Source: Spirosoma oryzicola | GTDB lineage: Bacteria > Bacteroidota > Bacteroidia > Cytophagales > Spirosomataceae | Direction of reading: 5' to 3' | Length of the DNA stretch: 64,000 nucleotides | NCBI RefSeq assembly: GCF_021233055.1 | Contig: NZ_CP089538.1 | Coordinates: 1,469,501-1,533,500 of the forward strand | Shown here: piece by piece, positions 8,359-16,658 of the stretch | How the letters are laid out: each line of letters starts with the position of its first letter | Numbering within the stretch: position 1 is the stretch's first letter | Program-made: the position numbers and the translations under genes | Notes under the pieces: model-generated | Database searches by the model: none | What the model saw: only the letters and a program-made list of their open reading frames with translations | What the model was told of the DNA's origin: nothing

Positions 8359-10008
8359 ATGCTTAGTTCTTCTGGCCGACCGTTGTGCATCATGGGTTAT
8401 GTTGTCGATGATCAGGGTCGTCAGTCTGTAAAAACGATTCTTGTCCAGAATGGGCGAATTATCGATGTTAGGAACGGTAAAGTACCCATTTCGCGACCGG
8501 ATGCGATCCTGCTGGATTTGGCCGATCATGAGGTTGTGTTTCCGGGTCTGATCAATCTGCACGTTCATTCCGAATACAACATTTTTCCACTCTGGCAAAG
8601 CCCCGCGCTCTGGGGAAATCGCTTCCAGTGGCGGAACAACGAGCAGTACCTGCGTGATATAAAACGGTTCAAAGATTTTCTGGACGCAAGCTGGCGGCAG
8701 GAGTCATTCGATTTTATTCAACCCATTCTGCAATCGCTGGCTACCGAGAAGCACCTGGCCTTACGCAGCCTCACGTGGCCCGTTGCGATGCGCGAGATCC
8801 AGAAAATGTATGGCGTCATTACCGAGTTGCAGGCCGTAGCCGGGGGAACCACGCTCATGCAGCAGACCATCCGGCTGGAAGCCGACGAGAACCTGCCGAC
8901 ATTTGTGATTCGTAATACAGGGCAACCCAGCCAATTAGGTATTGCCGCCACGCAGAAGGTGCTTTCCGTCGTTGATTTTGTTCGACCGGGACCTAACTTC
9001 GATGTGCCAGGTAGTCCAGCAAACGCGGCTGACGACACGTCGGACTGGCCGATGATGCAACACCCAAGTCTCGACGATTTTTTGAACTCCGTTCGGCAGG
9101 GTAATCATCGTTATTACGCCACTATCGCGCATCTGGCCGAAGGCCGGTCGGGGTATCTTCAGCGGGGTAAAGTGGACGGATTTAGTCGTCGGGAGTTCGC
9201 CGAATTACGCCGAATGCTGGCGCAGATCCCAGACAAAACGGCGCTGGCGAAAGCGAACCTGACCCTGACCCATGCGTGCGGACTGGATTACGCTGATCCT
9301 GGTACGCTTGATTTTCTGCGGGAAAACGAAATCAGTATCGTTTGGTCGCCGGTATCCAATCTGCTTTTATACGGCGATACCCTTCCGGTAAAAACGTTAC
9401 TTGATCAGGGCGTTAACGTTTGTCTTGGCTCGGACTGGGCTCCCAGCGGCAGTAAACACGTGTGGGATGAACTGAAGTTTGCCCGGTACTTCTGCGACAC
9501 GTTATCCTTGAAGGTTGGTAATGATCAATTGTTGGCGATGGTCACTCAAAATCCGGCCAGGGCGTTGGGCGGAGTAAAATCCGGCTTGATCAAACCCGGC
9601 TATAACGCCGATTTTTTTGTGTTGCGTAAGTCTTCAGCTGCTCAAACCGCCCTGGACGCTTTGGTTTCGCGGGATGATAGCGCCGTTCGATGCACGATTG
9701 TCAACGGGCGGGTTGTGTACGGCGAGGAAGGTTTATTTGTTGATTCCCTGGCGGTTGATTACCAGCGGTTACCGGCGGGTGAAGGAAATGCAGCGGCCCG
9801 AAAGGTCGTTAGTATCAATTCGGCGCTTAACTTTAACCTGACAATGGCGTTATTACAGGTCAATGCGCTCATGATTCGGTACGCAACGGAAACGCTACAG
9901 CAACCCGCCTTTCAACGAACTCGCCTGCTGGCTGCCGACGACTTGCCTTATCAGGAACGCATCAACGCGTTAAAGACTTACGTAGCCGATCTGGCTAAAC
10001 GCAACTAA
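8359..10008 (+). CDS. Amidohydrolase-family metal-dependent hydrolase
   Basis: 549 residues from the ATG at 8359. An in-frame extension to 8254 is possible but looks non-coding (Cys/Pro/Trp-rich, no family match). The protein has the composite fold of cyclic amidohydrolases: a small beta domain (ILVQNGRIIDVRNG), then the barrel with the HxH metal pair (H68 and H70 in GLINLHVHSEY), a third ligand in LTHACGLDY, and the Asp in LGSDWAPSG, followed by ARALGGVKSGLIKPGYNADF. This pattern is that of the chlorohydrolase/deaminase branch (AtzA/TrzA/SsnA-like). The substrate is unknown. It leads an operon with moaC, starting 3 bases after its stop, and mobA. Why a hydrolase leads a cofactor operon is unclear. 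Confidence 0.8.
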   Translation: MLSSSGRPLCIMGYVVDDQGRQSVKTILVQNGRIIDVRNGKVPISRPDAILLDLADHEVVFPGLINLHVHSEYNIFPLWQSPALWGNRFQWRNNEQYLRDIKRFKDFLDASWRQESFDFIQPILQSLATEKHLALRSLTWPVAMREIQKMYGVITELQAVAGGTTLMQQTIRLEADENLPTFVIRNTGQPSQLGIAATQKVLSVVDFVRPGPNFDVPGSPANAADDTSDWPMMQHPSLDDFLNSVRQGNHRYYATIAHLAEGRSGYLQRGKVDGFSRREFAELRRMLAQIPDKTALAKANLTLTHACGLDYADPGTLDFLRENEISIVWSPVSNLLLYGDTLPVKTLLDQGVNVCLGSDWAPSGSKHVWDELKFARYFCDTLSLKVGNDQLLAMVTQNPARALGGVKSGLIKPGYNADFFVLRKSSAAQTALDALVSRDDSAVRCTIVNGRVVYGEEGLFVDSLAVDYQRLPAGEGNAAARKVVSINSALNFNLTMALLQVNALMIRYATETLQQPAFQRTRLLAADDLPYQERINALKTYVADLAKRN

Positions 10009-10011
10009 TTC

Positions 10012-10500
10012 ATGGATTCATTATCTCATCTCGACGCGAACGGAAACCCTGCTATGGTAGATGTGGGGGGCAAAGCCGTCAGCCGTCGAACAGCCCGCGC
10101 CCGGAGCATCGTGGCGCTTGGCCCGGATATTATGCAGCACATAACTCAGTCTGGATTGGCTGGCGTTGACATTCAAACGCGGAAAGGTCCGGTATTTCAA
10201 ACGGCTATCATCGCTGGAACGATGGCCGCCAAACGCACTGACGACCTGATTCCGCTTTGCCACTCGTTAGGGCTCGACAATTGCCAGATCACCATTACAA
10301 CCGATGGACCCGACGCTATTGTCGATTGCCTCGTATCAACCGAAGGAAAAACCGGCGTCGAAATGGAAGCTTTAGTCGGCGCATCGGTAGCTGCTCTGAC
10401 TATCTACGATATGTGCAAAGCGCTGTCGCACGACATTGTGATCAAAGAAACCAAACTGATGGAGAAAACAGGTGGAAAGCGAGACTTCAAACGCACGTAA
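10012..10500 (+). CDS. moaC: Cyclic pyranopterin monophosphate synthase MoaC
   Basis: 162 residues, normal length. MoaC acts with MoaA to turn GTP into cyclic pyranopterin monophosphate, the first step of molybdenum cofactor synthesis. The family blocks are clear: AMVDVGGKAVSRRTARA near the start, AGTMAAKRTDDLIPLCHSL in the middle, TGVEMEALVGASVAALTIYDM, and the C-terminal IKETKLMEKTGGKRDF. The ATG lies 3 bases after the amidohydrolase stop, and the gene overlaps mobA by 29 bases, so the three form one operon. Confidence 0.96.
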   Translation: MDSLSHLDANGNPAMVDVGGKAVSRRTARARSIVALGPDIMQHITQSGLAGVDIQTRKGPVFQTAIIAGTMAAKRTDDLIPLCHSLGLDNCQITITTDGPDAIVDCLVSTEGKTGVEMEALVGASVAALTIYDMCKALSHDIVIKETKLMEKTGGKRDFKRT

Positions 10501-11083
10501 TGCGGTGGTGCTTAACGGTCTGGTGCTGATCGGCGGGCGTAGTACGCGCATGGGCCGCGATAAGTCGCTCCTGACGTATCACGAAAAAAACCAGCGTGAG
10601 CACATGACCGATTTACTGAGTCCGTACTGCGACACGGTTTTCTGGTCGGTGAACAAACAGCAGGCGCTTGAACTGGCTGACTCCGGGCAACCGCTGATTG
10701 TCGATGCGATTGATAATCTGGTTGGTCCGCTCAATGGGATCATGTCGGCGTTCAAGACGCAGCCCGATGCCGCCTGGCTGGTGGTTGCCTGCGATATGCC
10801 CTTGCTGACCTCCCGAACGTTTGACGTCTTGCTGGCGGGCCGTAACTCGGCGAAACCCGCTACCGCTTTCTACGATTCAGACGGGCGGTTCCCGGAGCCC
10901 TTGCTAGCCCTTTGGGAGCCATCGGTATGGCCACTTTTGCAGGAAGCCGTGGCCGCTGGGCGTTATTCGCCAAGACAAATGTTGATGCTTACGGACGCTC
11001 ATCTACTGACCCCTCCCGACGTTCAGGAACTGCTCAATATAAACGACCCGGTGGCGCAGGCGGCTCTGAAACATCAGGGTTAA
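10472..11083 (+). CDS. mobA: Molybdenum cofactor guanylyltransferase (MobA-like)
   Basis: 203 residues. The nucleotide-binding signature GLVLIGGRSTRMGRDKSLL near residues 16-34 matches the MobA pattern (GGxSxRMGxDK). LVGPLNGIMSAF and VVACDMPLL, with the metal-binding Asp, follow. It attaches GMP (or CMP, if MocA-like) to molybdopterin; MobA and MocA are hard to separate by eye, so the symbol is tentative. The start is a GTG inside moaC, giving a 29-base overlap. No ATG lies in a better place before the signature. The presence of a dinucleotide-forming enzyme implies DMSO-reductase-type or similar molybdoenzymes elsewhere in the genome. Confidence 0.85.
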   Translation: MESETSNARNAVVLNGLVLIGGRSTRMGRDKSLLTYHEKNQREHMTDLLSPYCDTVFWSVNKQQALELADSGQPLIVDAIDNLVGPLNGIMSAFKTQPDAAWLVVACDMPLLTSRTFDVLLAGRNSAKPATAFYDSDGRFPEPLLALWEPSVWPLLQEAVAAGRYSPRQMLMLTDAHLLTPPDVQELLNINDPVAQAALKHQG

Positions 11084-11113
11084 CAGCAGGGTTCTTCCTA
11101 AAAACAGACTAGG

Positions 11114-11722
11114 ATGAATCCCTTTAAACACCTACTGCTGGCGGCAGGATCGATGTGGCTCGGTACGACAGCACAGGCGCAACGCGCTACGCCTTCTCCT
11201 GAACTGCGCGACTTCAGCGAGCAGCGCATCCGGCATCAGAAAACGCTTGGCCTGACCTTGGGCGGTTACGCGCTGGCGAACATTGCTGTTGGTAGTTTGG
11301 CGGCTGGGCAAGCCTCCGGCGAGGATAAATATTTCCACCGGATGAACGTCTACTGGAATCTAGTCAATCTGGGTATTGCCGGAGTGGGATTACTCGGTTC
11401 ACTAAAAGCGAAAGCAGGCGACGAGACACTGGCGCAGGCTGTTCAGCGTCACGAATCCATGAAGCAGATTCTTCTGTTGAACGCTGGATTAGACGTTGCT
11501 TACGTGATTGGCGGTGCGTATTTACGCGAACGTAGTCACGCGCATCCCGACAAACGCGATCAGCTGCTGGGCTACGGGAAGTCGGTTATGCTACAGGGCG
11601 GCTTTCTCCTCGCCTTTGATCTGGTCAACTATTTCGTTTTCAAAAGTCGGGGCGACAAGCAGGAAATGCGACTGATTTCAAACGGGCCGTTGGGGGTAGG
11701 GTTAGCCATACCGCTCAAGTAA
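11114..11722 (+). CDS. Conserved membrane protein of unknown function (DUF6992-like)
   Basis: 202 residues. A signal peptide (residues 1-22, ending AQAQ) is followed by a mature part with several hydrophobic stretches: around 45-65 (LGLTLGGYALANIAVGSLAAG), around 80-97 (VYWNLVNLGIAGVGLLGSL), around 122-136 and around 157-173. Together they look like a small bundle of four helices. GGYALANIAVG and a HRMNVYWNLVN segment are familiar from Bacteroidota proteins grouped as DUF6992; I am fairly but not fully sure of that assignment. No catalytic motif is seen. It starts 30 bases after mobA and could be the last gene of that operon. Confidence 0.7.
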   Translation: MNPFKHLLLAAGSMWLGTTAQAQRATPSPELRDFSEQRIRHQKTLGLTLGGYALANIAVGSLAAGQASGEDKYFHRMNVYWNLVNLGIAGVGLLGSLKAKAGDETLAQAVQRHESMKQILLLNAGLDVAYVIGGAYLRERSHAHPDKRDQLLGYGKSVMLQGGFLLAFDLVNYFVFKSRGDKQEMRLISNGPLGVGLAIPLK

Positions 11723-11791
11723 GGCAAGCCTTAGCATGAACTTATCTGCATTGGCTGCGGTTCTGCGATAATTTACTAATCGCAACGCATC

Positions 11792-12577
11792 ATGCAAGCC
11801 GTTCTACCGCCTTTTCAGTTGTTTATCGATCAAGCCATCGATCGTATTCGCGAAGACCCGGACGTTACGGGACTAGCCGTGGGCGGTTCCTGGATATCGG
11901 GCAACATGGATTCCTATTCCGACCTTGATCTGGTGTTGGTTACAACCCACGCCATTGCGCCTGATCTTGAGCAGATGCGAGCCTGGGCCGCCCGGTTTGG
12001 AACGGTGTTGGGGTCGTTTCGGGGGGATCACGTCGGCGAACCGCGTTTGCTGATTGCTCTCTATGAATCGCCCCTGTTGCACGTCGATATAAAGTTTCTG
12101 ACCATCGACGAGTTTTATCAGCGGGTCGAAGATCCAGTTGTTGTCTGGGAGCGAGACGGGGCATTGACGGCGGTTATTAGACAATCGCAGGTCCAGTATC
12201 CACCGTTTGATTTCCAGTGGACCGAGGATCGTTTCTGGATTTGGGTGCATTACGCTGCGTTGAAAATTGGCCGGGGCGAGTATTTTGAAGCCATGGATTT
12301 TCTTTCGTTCATGCGTAACGTTGTGCTTGGGCCAATGCTGCATCTGAACAAGAAAGGGTTGCCCAGAGGAGTACGGCGACTGGAAACCATCGCCGAACCG
12401 GACGATCTGGAAAAGCTACGAAAAACCGTTGCCACACCTGATCGAAGCACATTGCTTGCTAGTGTACAGGCTAGTGTTCAGTTGTATACTGAATTGCGTG
12501 ATGCGTTGGCTCCAGCGACATTGCATAAAAACGATGCGGCCCGAATCGCCGTCATGAATTATTTGACTACAGTATAA
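11792..12577 (+). CDS. Nucleotidyltransferase-fold protein (MNT/aminoglycoside adenylyltransferase-like)
   Basis: 261 residues. Near the start is a Pol-beta-type nucleotidyltransferase signature: GGSWISGNMDSYSDLDL with the metal-binding pair D44 and D46. A third acidic residue may be the Asp in LLHVDIKFL. The C-terminal part is helical (YAALKIGRGEYFEAMDFLSFMRN), as in substrate-binding domains of aminoglycoside adenylyltransferases and minimal nucleotidyltransferases. Such genes are often given drug-resistance names on weak grounds; nothing here shows antibiotic modification. Its stop lies 3 bases before the ATG of the deaminase gene, so the two are probably one transcript. Confidence 0.78.
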   Translation: MQAVLPPFQLFIDQAIDRIREDPDVTGLAVGGSWISGNMDSYSDLDLVLVTTHAIAPDLEQMRAWAARFGTVLGSFRGDHVGEPRLLIALYESPLLHVDIKFLTIDEFYQRVEDPVVVWERDGALTAVIRQSQVQYPPFDFQWTEDRFWIWVHYAALKIGRGEYFEAMDFLSFMRNVVLGPMLHLNKKGLPRGVRRLETIAEPDDLEKLRKTVATPDRSTLLASVQASVQLYTELRDALAPATLHKNDAARIAVMNYLTTV

Positions 12578-12580
12578 GGA

Positions 12581-13087
12581 ATGCAAAATCAGGATATACA
12601 AACCAATTCGTTGCCACAAAGTGACGACGATTTCTTGCGCGAAGCGATTCAGTTAGCGCGGGAAGGGATGCTGTCGGGGCAGGGCGGCCCGTTTGGATCG
12701 GTGATTGTGCGCAACGGCGAAATCATCGGGCGCGGCTGCAACCAGGTTACCTCGACCAATGACCCCACGGCCCATGCCGAAGTGGTGGCCATTCGTGATG
12801 CCTGCCGGAATCTGGGGACCTTTCAACTGGAAGGCTGTACGCTTTACGCGTCCTGCGAACCTTGCCCCATGTGCTTAGGCGCTATCTACTGGGCGCGACC
12901 AAGTCGTATCGTTTACGGCGCGTTTCACTACGATGCCGCGCGGGCTGGTTTTGATGATCACTTCATTTACAATGAATTAGAAAAGCCGCGCGAAGAACGC
13001 CATATTCCCATGCAGCAGGTGCTCCGTGATGAAGCCAACACCGTTTTTGACGAGTGGATTGCTTTGGAAACCAGAACGTCATACTAG
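12581..13087 (+). CDS. Nucleoside/guanine deaminase (zinc-dependent CDA fold)
   Basis: 168 residues. The zinc site of the cytidine-deaminase superfamily is complete: H65-A-E67 (PTAHAEVVA), with E67 as proton shuttle, and C95 and C98 (CEPCPMCLG). The block NLGTFQLEGCTLYASCEPCPMC and the C-terminal half, with AARAGFDDHFIYNEL, look like bacterial guanine deaminases (GuaD-type) rather than tRNA-specific TadA. Guanine to xanthine is the likely reaction; other purines or pterins are possible. It is cytoplasmic and probably a domain-swapped dimer. It is translated 3 bases after the nucleotidyltransferase stop. Confidence 0.85.
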   Translation: MQNQDIQTNSLPQSDDDFLREAIQLAREGMLSGQGGPFGSVIVRNGEIIGRGCNQVTSTNDPTAHAEVVAIRDACRNLGTFQLEGCTLYASCEPCPMCLGAIYWARPSRIVYGAFHYDAARAGFDDHFIYNELEKPREERHIPMQQVLRDEANTVFDEWIALETRTSY

Positions 13088-13151
13088 TGGATAGACTGTT
13101 CTTCAATGAGAGTAAGAGGATCACCAGAACGGTGATTCTCGATTTATGCGG

Positions 13152-13176
13152 TCCTGCTAATCCTGTAAATCCTGTC
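13152..13176. repeat. Short tandem element, three imperfect copies of TCCTGTAAA
   Basis: Three successive 8-9 base units (TCCTGCTAA, TCCTGTAAA, TCCTGTC) lie in the 194-base gap before the Kdo8N operon. Similar short tandem units occur in intergenic regions of other Bacteroidota. No function is seen. Confidence 0.4.
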
Positions 13177-13211
13177 GAAAGAAAACCGTATCGCATCCCA
13201 TTGAAAAGCCG

Positions 13212-13219
13212 TACTTTTG
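13212..13219 (+). promoter_or_regulatory. Possible -7 element (TACTTTTG) for the Kdo8N operon
   Basis: TACTTTTG fits TAnnTTTG and lies 62 bases before the ATG at 13282. No TTG stands at the right distance upstream, so only half of the promoter pattern is present. Confidence 0.35.
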
Positions 13220-13281
13220 TAAAAAAACGGGTCGCTTACAGAACAGATTCCTAAAAGCGACCTACTAAAACGGTATTCGTT

Positions 13282-14487
13282 ATGCCAGGAATGGAATTTT
13301 TTGGAGCGGCCGAGCGCAAGGAGATCAACGACGTGCTTGAGACCGGTATCCTTTTTCGGTACAATCACGAAGCACAGCGCAACGACATCTATAAAGCTCG
13401 CGAGTTCGAAGCTGAGGTTGCCAAATTGGTAGGAGCCAAGTATGCTCATGCCGTATCGAGTGGTTCAACGGCTGTTTTATGCGCGTTGGCGGCTGCCGGT
13501 ATCGGTGCGGGCGACGAGGTTATCGTTCCGCCATTCACTTACATCGCTACGGTCGAAGCAGTCCTGATGGCAGGCGCGTTGCCTGTTTTTGCCGATATCG
13601 ACGATACGCTTTGCCTCAGTGCAGAAGGTATCCGTAAGGTCGTAACAGCAAACACGAAAGCCATTTGTCTCGTGCACATGTGCGGTCAGATGGCCGACAT
13701 GGATGCTATCATGGACGTTGTCAACGAACACAAACTGGTGCTAGTTGAGGATGCCGGGCAGGCAATGGGTGCCAGCTACAAAGGAACGTCAACCGGCCTG
13801 TGGGGTAAGACCGGCGCTTACTCGTTCGACTTTTTCAAGATCGCAACGGCGGGCGAGGGCGGCATCATGGTTACCAACGATGAAACGGCGTACAAGCACG
13901 CGGATTCGTATTCCGATCATGGTCACGATCACATCGGTACGAACCGGGGCATGGAGAAGCACCCCATTATGGGTTTCAATTACCGGATCAGCGAGTTGCA
14001 CGCAGCCGTTGGACTGGTACAGACGCGCCGGGTACCCGAAATCATTCAGAAAAATAACGAGCACAAAACACGACTGATGACCGCATTGGGTCAGGTGCCA
14101 GGAGTCTCGTTTGCACGCATTCCCGACGCAGATGGCGATTCGGCTACGTTCATGAACCTGCTGATGCCGGACACCGAAACCGCCGGACGCGTGGTAATTG
14201 CGCTGAACGAAGCGGGCGTCGGTGGTTTTAACTACTGGTTCACCAACATGTACCACTTCATCAACCAGTGGAATCACGTGAAAGAAATGCGTACGGCAGC
14301 GGCTCTGCCTATCGAAAAATTTGGCGCTCCGCAAGACTACAGTAACCTCGACATTCCAAACGCACAGGACGTAATCGGACGGTTGATTTCGTTCGGTATC
14401 CGGGCTAGCTGGACCGCTGACGAAGTTGATGCGTTGGCTGCGAAAATCGAAGCTGCCGTTCGGAAGGTAAGTCCCGTAGAAGCGTAA
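13282..14487 (+). CDS. kdnA: 8-amino-3,8-dideoxy-manno-octulosonate (Kdo8N) transaminase, KdnA type
   Basis: 401 residues, a DegT/DnrJ/EryC1-fold PLP enzyme. The PLP lysine is K186 in SFDFFKIATAGEGG and the ring-binding aspartate is D157 in LVEDAGQAMG. The amine-acceptor side is FNYRISELHAAVGLVQ. Three things point to KdnA rather than a nucleotide-sugar transaminase: the unusual N-terminus (GMEFFGAAERKEINDVLETG), the unusual SFDFFK in place of SFHxxK, and the next gene, which is a KdnB-like dehydrogenase followed by kdsA, a kdsC-like gene and kdsB. In Shewanella, KdnB oxidises C8 of Kdo and KdnA aminates it to Kdo8N. It is cytoplasmic. Assignment rests on motif and context; without the neighbours I would only call it a DegT-family aminotransferase. 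Confidence 0.82.
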   Translation: MPGMEFFGAAERKEINDVLETGILFRYNHEAQRNDIYKAREFEAEVAKLVGAKYAHAVSSGSTAVLCALAAAGIGAGDEVIVPPFTYIATVEAVLMAGALPVFADIDDTLCLSAEGIRKVVTANTKAICLVHMCGQMADMDAIMDVVNEHKLVLVEDAGQAMGASYKGTSTGLWGKTGAYSFDFFKIATAGEGGIMVTNDETAYKHADSYSDHGHDHIGTNRGMEKHPIMGFNYRISELHAAVGLVQTRRVPEIIQKNNEHKTRLMTALGQVPGVSFARIPDADGDSATFMNLLMPDTETAGRVVIALNEAGVGGFNYWFTNMYHFINQWNHVKEMRTAAALPIEKFGAPQDYSNLDIPNAQDVIGRLISFGIRASWTADEVDALAAKIEAAVRKVSPVEA

Positions 14488-14512
14488 GTTTTAGAGTTAG
14501 CTTAACGACACA

Positions 14513-15616
14513 ATGGTAGCAGCGCAAACACAAACGACGCATAAAAATTTTAAGGGCATCGAGAAGACCGTTTACGGACGGGGTAGCTTTTCTCAACTCG
14601 ATGAAATTCTGGCTCCGCGTCGGGCGGATAACGAAGGCTATTTTGTCTTCATCGTCGATAATTATTTCAAAGGGAAACCGCTTGAAGGGCGTGTTCCGGC
14701 CCATGACGAAGACCTGACCTATTACATCAGCGTAGAAGAACATGAACCAACTACCGATCAGATCGACCAGCTTCGCGATGAGATTCTGGCGAAAAAAGGC
14801 CTGCCATCGGGCGTAGTCGGGATCGGGGGCGGTAGCATTATGGACATCGCCAAGGCGCTGTCGCTGATGCTCACCAACGAAGGTTCTTCGACTCTTTATC
14901 AGGGCCTGAATCTAATCAAAAAACCGGGTGTCTATCACGTTGGCGTACCGACCATCTCGGGAACGGGTGCCGAGGTGTCGATGACGGCGGTATTAACCGG
15001 CCCCGTGAAAAAATTAGGACTCAAATGCGAGTGGACGGTCTTCAACCAGGTGGTGCTCGACCCCGAACTGATTGCCAGCGTGCCCCGCAACTGGTGGTTC
15101 TACACGGGTATGGATACGTACATTCACTGCGTTGAGTCGGAGAACGGGCGCATGAACAACGCCTACTCGCACGCATACGCCGAACAGTCGATGAAGTTGT
15201 GTCGGGATATTTATCTGGGCGAAAACTCCGGTCAGACTTCCGAAAACGACGATAAGCTCATGGTCGCTTCGCTGATGGGCGGGCTGAGTCTGACGTATTC
15301 GGAAGTGGGTGTTTGCCACGCGCTTAGCTACGGTCTGTCGAAGATTTTAGGAACCCGTCACTGCTACGCCAACTGCCTGATCATGAACCACCTCGAAGAC
15401 TATTACCCCGAAGGCGTGGCAGAGTTTAAGCAGATGGTAGCCTATCACCAGATTGATTTGCCGCAGGGCTTGTCAAAAGACTGGGACGACGAAACCATCA
15501 CCAAAATGGCGCACGTATCCTACAATCTGCCCCACATGTGGCTGCACGCCATCGGTGACAACTGGCAGGAGGTAATCACCATCGACTTATTGAAAGATTT
15601 ATTCCGGCGGTTATAA
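14513..15616 (+). CDS. kdnB: 3-deoxy-manno-octulosonate 8-oxidase, KdnB type (iron-containing alcohol dehydrogenase)
   Basis: 367 residues, a group III metal-dependent alcohol dehydrogenase. The NAD-binding loop is GGGSIMDIAKA (105-115). Metal ligands are D201 and H205 (GMDTYIHCVE), H269 (VCHALSYG) and H283 (TRHCYANC); this spacing equals that of FucO-type enzymes. VPTISGTGAEVSMTAVLTGP is the conserved core. It starts 25 bases after the kdnA stop. In Shewanella the equivalent enzyme oxidises the C8 alcohol of free Kdo to an aldehyde for KdnA. The order here, with the Kdo-forming genes directly behind, gives the same reading. Alternative: a general sugar-alcohol dehydrogenase. Confidence 0.82.
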   Translation: MVAAQTQTTHKNFKGIEKTVYGRGSFSQLDEILAPRRADNEGYFVFIVDNYFKGKPLEGRVPAHDEDLTYYISVEEHEPTTDQIDQLRDEILAKKGLPSGVVGIGGGSIMDIAKALSLMLTNEGSSTLYQGLNLIKKPGVYHVGVPTISGTGAEVSMTAVLTGPVKKLGLKCEWTVFNQVVLDPELIASVPRNWWFYTGMDTYIHCVESENGRMNNAYSHAYAEQSMKLCRDIYLGENSGQTSENDDKLMVASLMGGLSLTYSEVGVCHALSYGLSKILGTRHCYANCLIMNHLEDYYPEGVAEFKQMVAYHQIDLPQGLSKDWDDETITKMAHVSYNLPHMWLHAIGDNWQEVITIDLLKDLFRRL

Positions 15617-15621
15617 TAGTC

Positions 15622-15702
15622 AAACACAGAGACAACAAAGGCCTACACAGAGAGCACAGAGTCTCTGTTGCCGCTCTGTAAATCTTGGTTATCTCTGTGT
15701 TT
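15622..15702. repeat. Inverted repeat (ACACAGAGA type) between kdnB and kdsA
   Basis: The arms AAACACAGAGACAA (15622-15635) and TTATCTCTGTGTTT (15689-15702) pair with one mismatch. Between them lie more copies of ACAGAG and CTCTGT, so the whole 80-base stretch can fold on itself. It is an intergenic repeat element; it ends 15 bases before the kdsA ATG and so lies in the leader of that gene. Confidence 0.7.
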
Positions 15703-15717
15703 AAATCTCTTAAAAAC

Positions 15718-16569
15718 ATGTCTCAAAAAATTGTTCGCGTTGGCGACATCGAATGCGGGTCGGATGAGTTGTTTCTCATTTCGGGACCTTGCGTGATCGA
15801 AGACGAAAAAATCATGATGACCGTGGCCGAGCAGCTTCGGGAAATTCAGGAGCGCGTCGGTATCAAGATCATCTATAAATCATCATTTCAGAAGGACAAC
15901 CGCTCTAGTCTGAATTATTACAACGGTCCCGGCCTCGAAAAAGGAATTGCGATTCTGGCGAAGGTAAAGGAGCAGTTCGGTTTTCCACTGCTCACCGACG
16001 TACATTACCCCGACCAGTGCGCACCCGTTGCCGAAGTTGTCGATGTGATTCAGATTCCGGCTTACCTGTGTATGCAGACGATGCTGGTAACGGCAGCGGC
16101 CAAAACAGGTCGGGTTGTGAACATCAAACACGGTCAGTTCCTGGCTCCGGAAAACATGAAACACCCGGTCAAGAAAGTCGAAGATTCGGGTAACGATCAG
16201 ATCATCCTGACCGAGCGGGGCTACACCTTTGGCTACAATGACCTGGTAGTCGATCCGCGTAGCTTCTACCACATGGCTCGTACCAACTATCCGGTTGTGT
16301 TCGACGTAACGCATGCGATACGCAAATACGGAATTCCATCGGCGGATGCGAAAGGCGGAGCGCGTGAATACCTGCCGGTACTGGCGCGTGCGGGCGTGGC
16401 AGCTGGCGTTGACGGTCTGTTCGTTGAAACGCACACTTGCCCATCGGAAGCGCTTTGCGATGCGGCCAGCCAACTCGACATTCGGTACCTGGAAGAGTTT
16501 CTGAAGCCGTTGCTCGAACTGCACGCGGTCGAAGTGAAATACCGGAATACACTGCCAGAACTAGCGTAG
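15718..16569 (+). CDS. kdsA: 3-deoxy-8-phosphooctulonate synthase (KDO-8-phosphate synthase)
   Basis: 283 residues from the ATG at 15718; the in-frame codons upstream lie inside the repeat and are not used. It condenses phosphoenolpyruvate with arabinose-5-phosphate to KDO-8-phosphate. Family blocks: FLISGPCVIEDE, YKSSFQKDNRSS, GFPLLTDVHYPDQ, IPAYLCMQT, NIKHGQFLAPENMKH, FDVTHAIRK and DGLFVETHTCPSEALCDA. The Asn in VNIKHGQF, where metal-dependent forms keep a Cys, suggests the metal-independent class. It is third in the kdnA-kdnB-kdsA-kdsC-kdsB order. Confidence 0.95.
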   Translation: MSQKIVRVGDIECGSDELFLISGPCVIEDEKIMMTVAEQLREIQERVGIKIIYKSSFQKDNRSSLNYYNGPGLEKGIAILAKVKEQFGFPLLTDVHYPDQCAPVAEVVDVIQIPAYLCMQTMLVTAAAKTGRVVNIKHGQFLAPENMKHPVKKVEDSGNDQIILTERGYTFGYNDLVVDPRSFYHMARTNYPVVFDVTHAIRKYGIPSADAKGGAREYLPVLARAGVAAGVDGLFVETHTCPSEALCDAASQLDIRYLEEFLKPLLELHAVEVKYRNTLPELA

Positions 16570-16577
16570 TTAGCAAG

Positions 16578-16623
16578 CAAAAATCGTGGTGTCAGGTTCT
16601 TAAACCTGACACCACGATTTTTG
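16578..16623 (+). terminator. Perfect 21-bp hairpin with T-run between kdsA and the kdsC-like gene (also a GTCAGG repeat)
   Basis: Arms 16578-16598 and 16603-16623 are exact reverse complements around a 4-base loop (CTTA), and the 3' arm ends in five Ts. A second, imperfect copy of the core (GTCAGGTTCTCAACCCTGAT) follows at 16631-16650. As a terminator it could reduce expression of the two downstream genes; as a repeated element it may simply have inserted here. Confidence 0.65.
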
Positions 16624-16658
16624 ATAGGTAGTCAGGTTCTCAACCCTGATAGCACCAA

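Noticed and set aside
11792..12577. Naming this gene an antibiotic-resistance adenylyltransferase
   Set aside because: Only the general nucleotidyltransferase motif is present; the substrate cannot be inferred and the setting does not suggest a resistance island.
13282..14487. Calling this gene a second PseC/perosamine-type transaminase
   Set aside because: The key block is SFDFFK rather than SFHPVK, the N-terminus differs, and the neighbours are Kdo genes.
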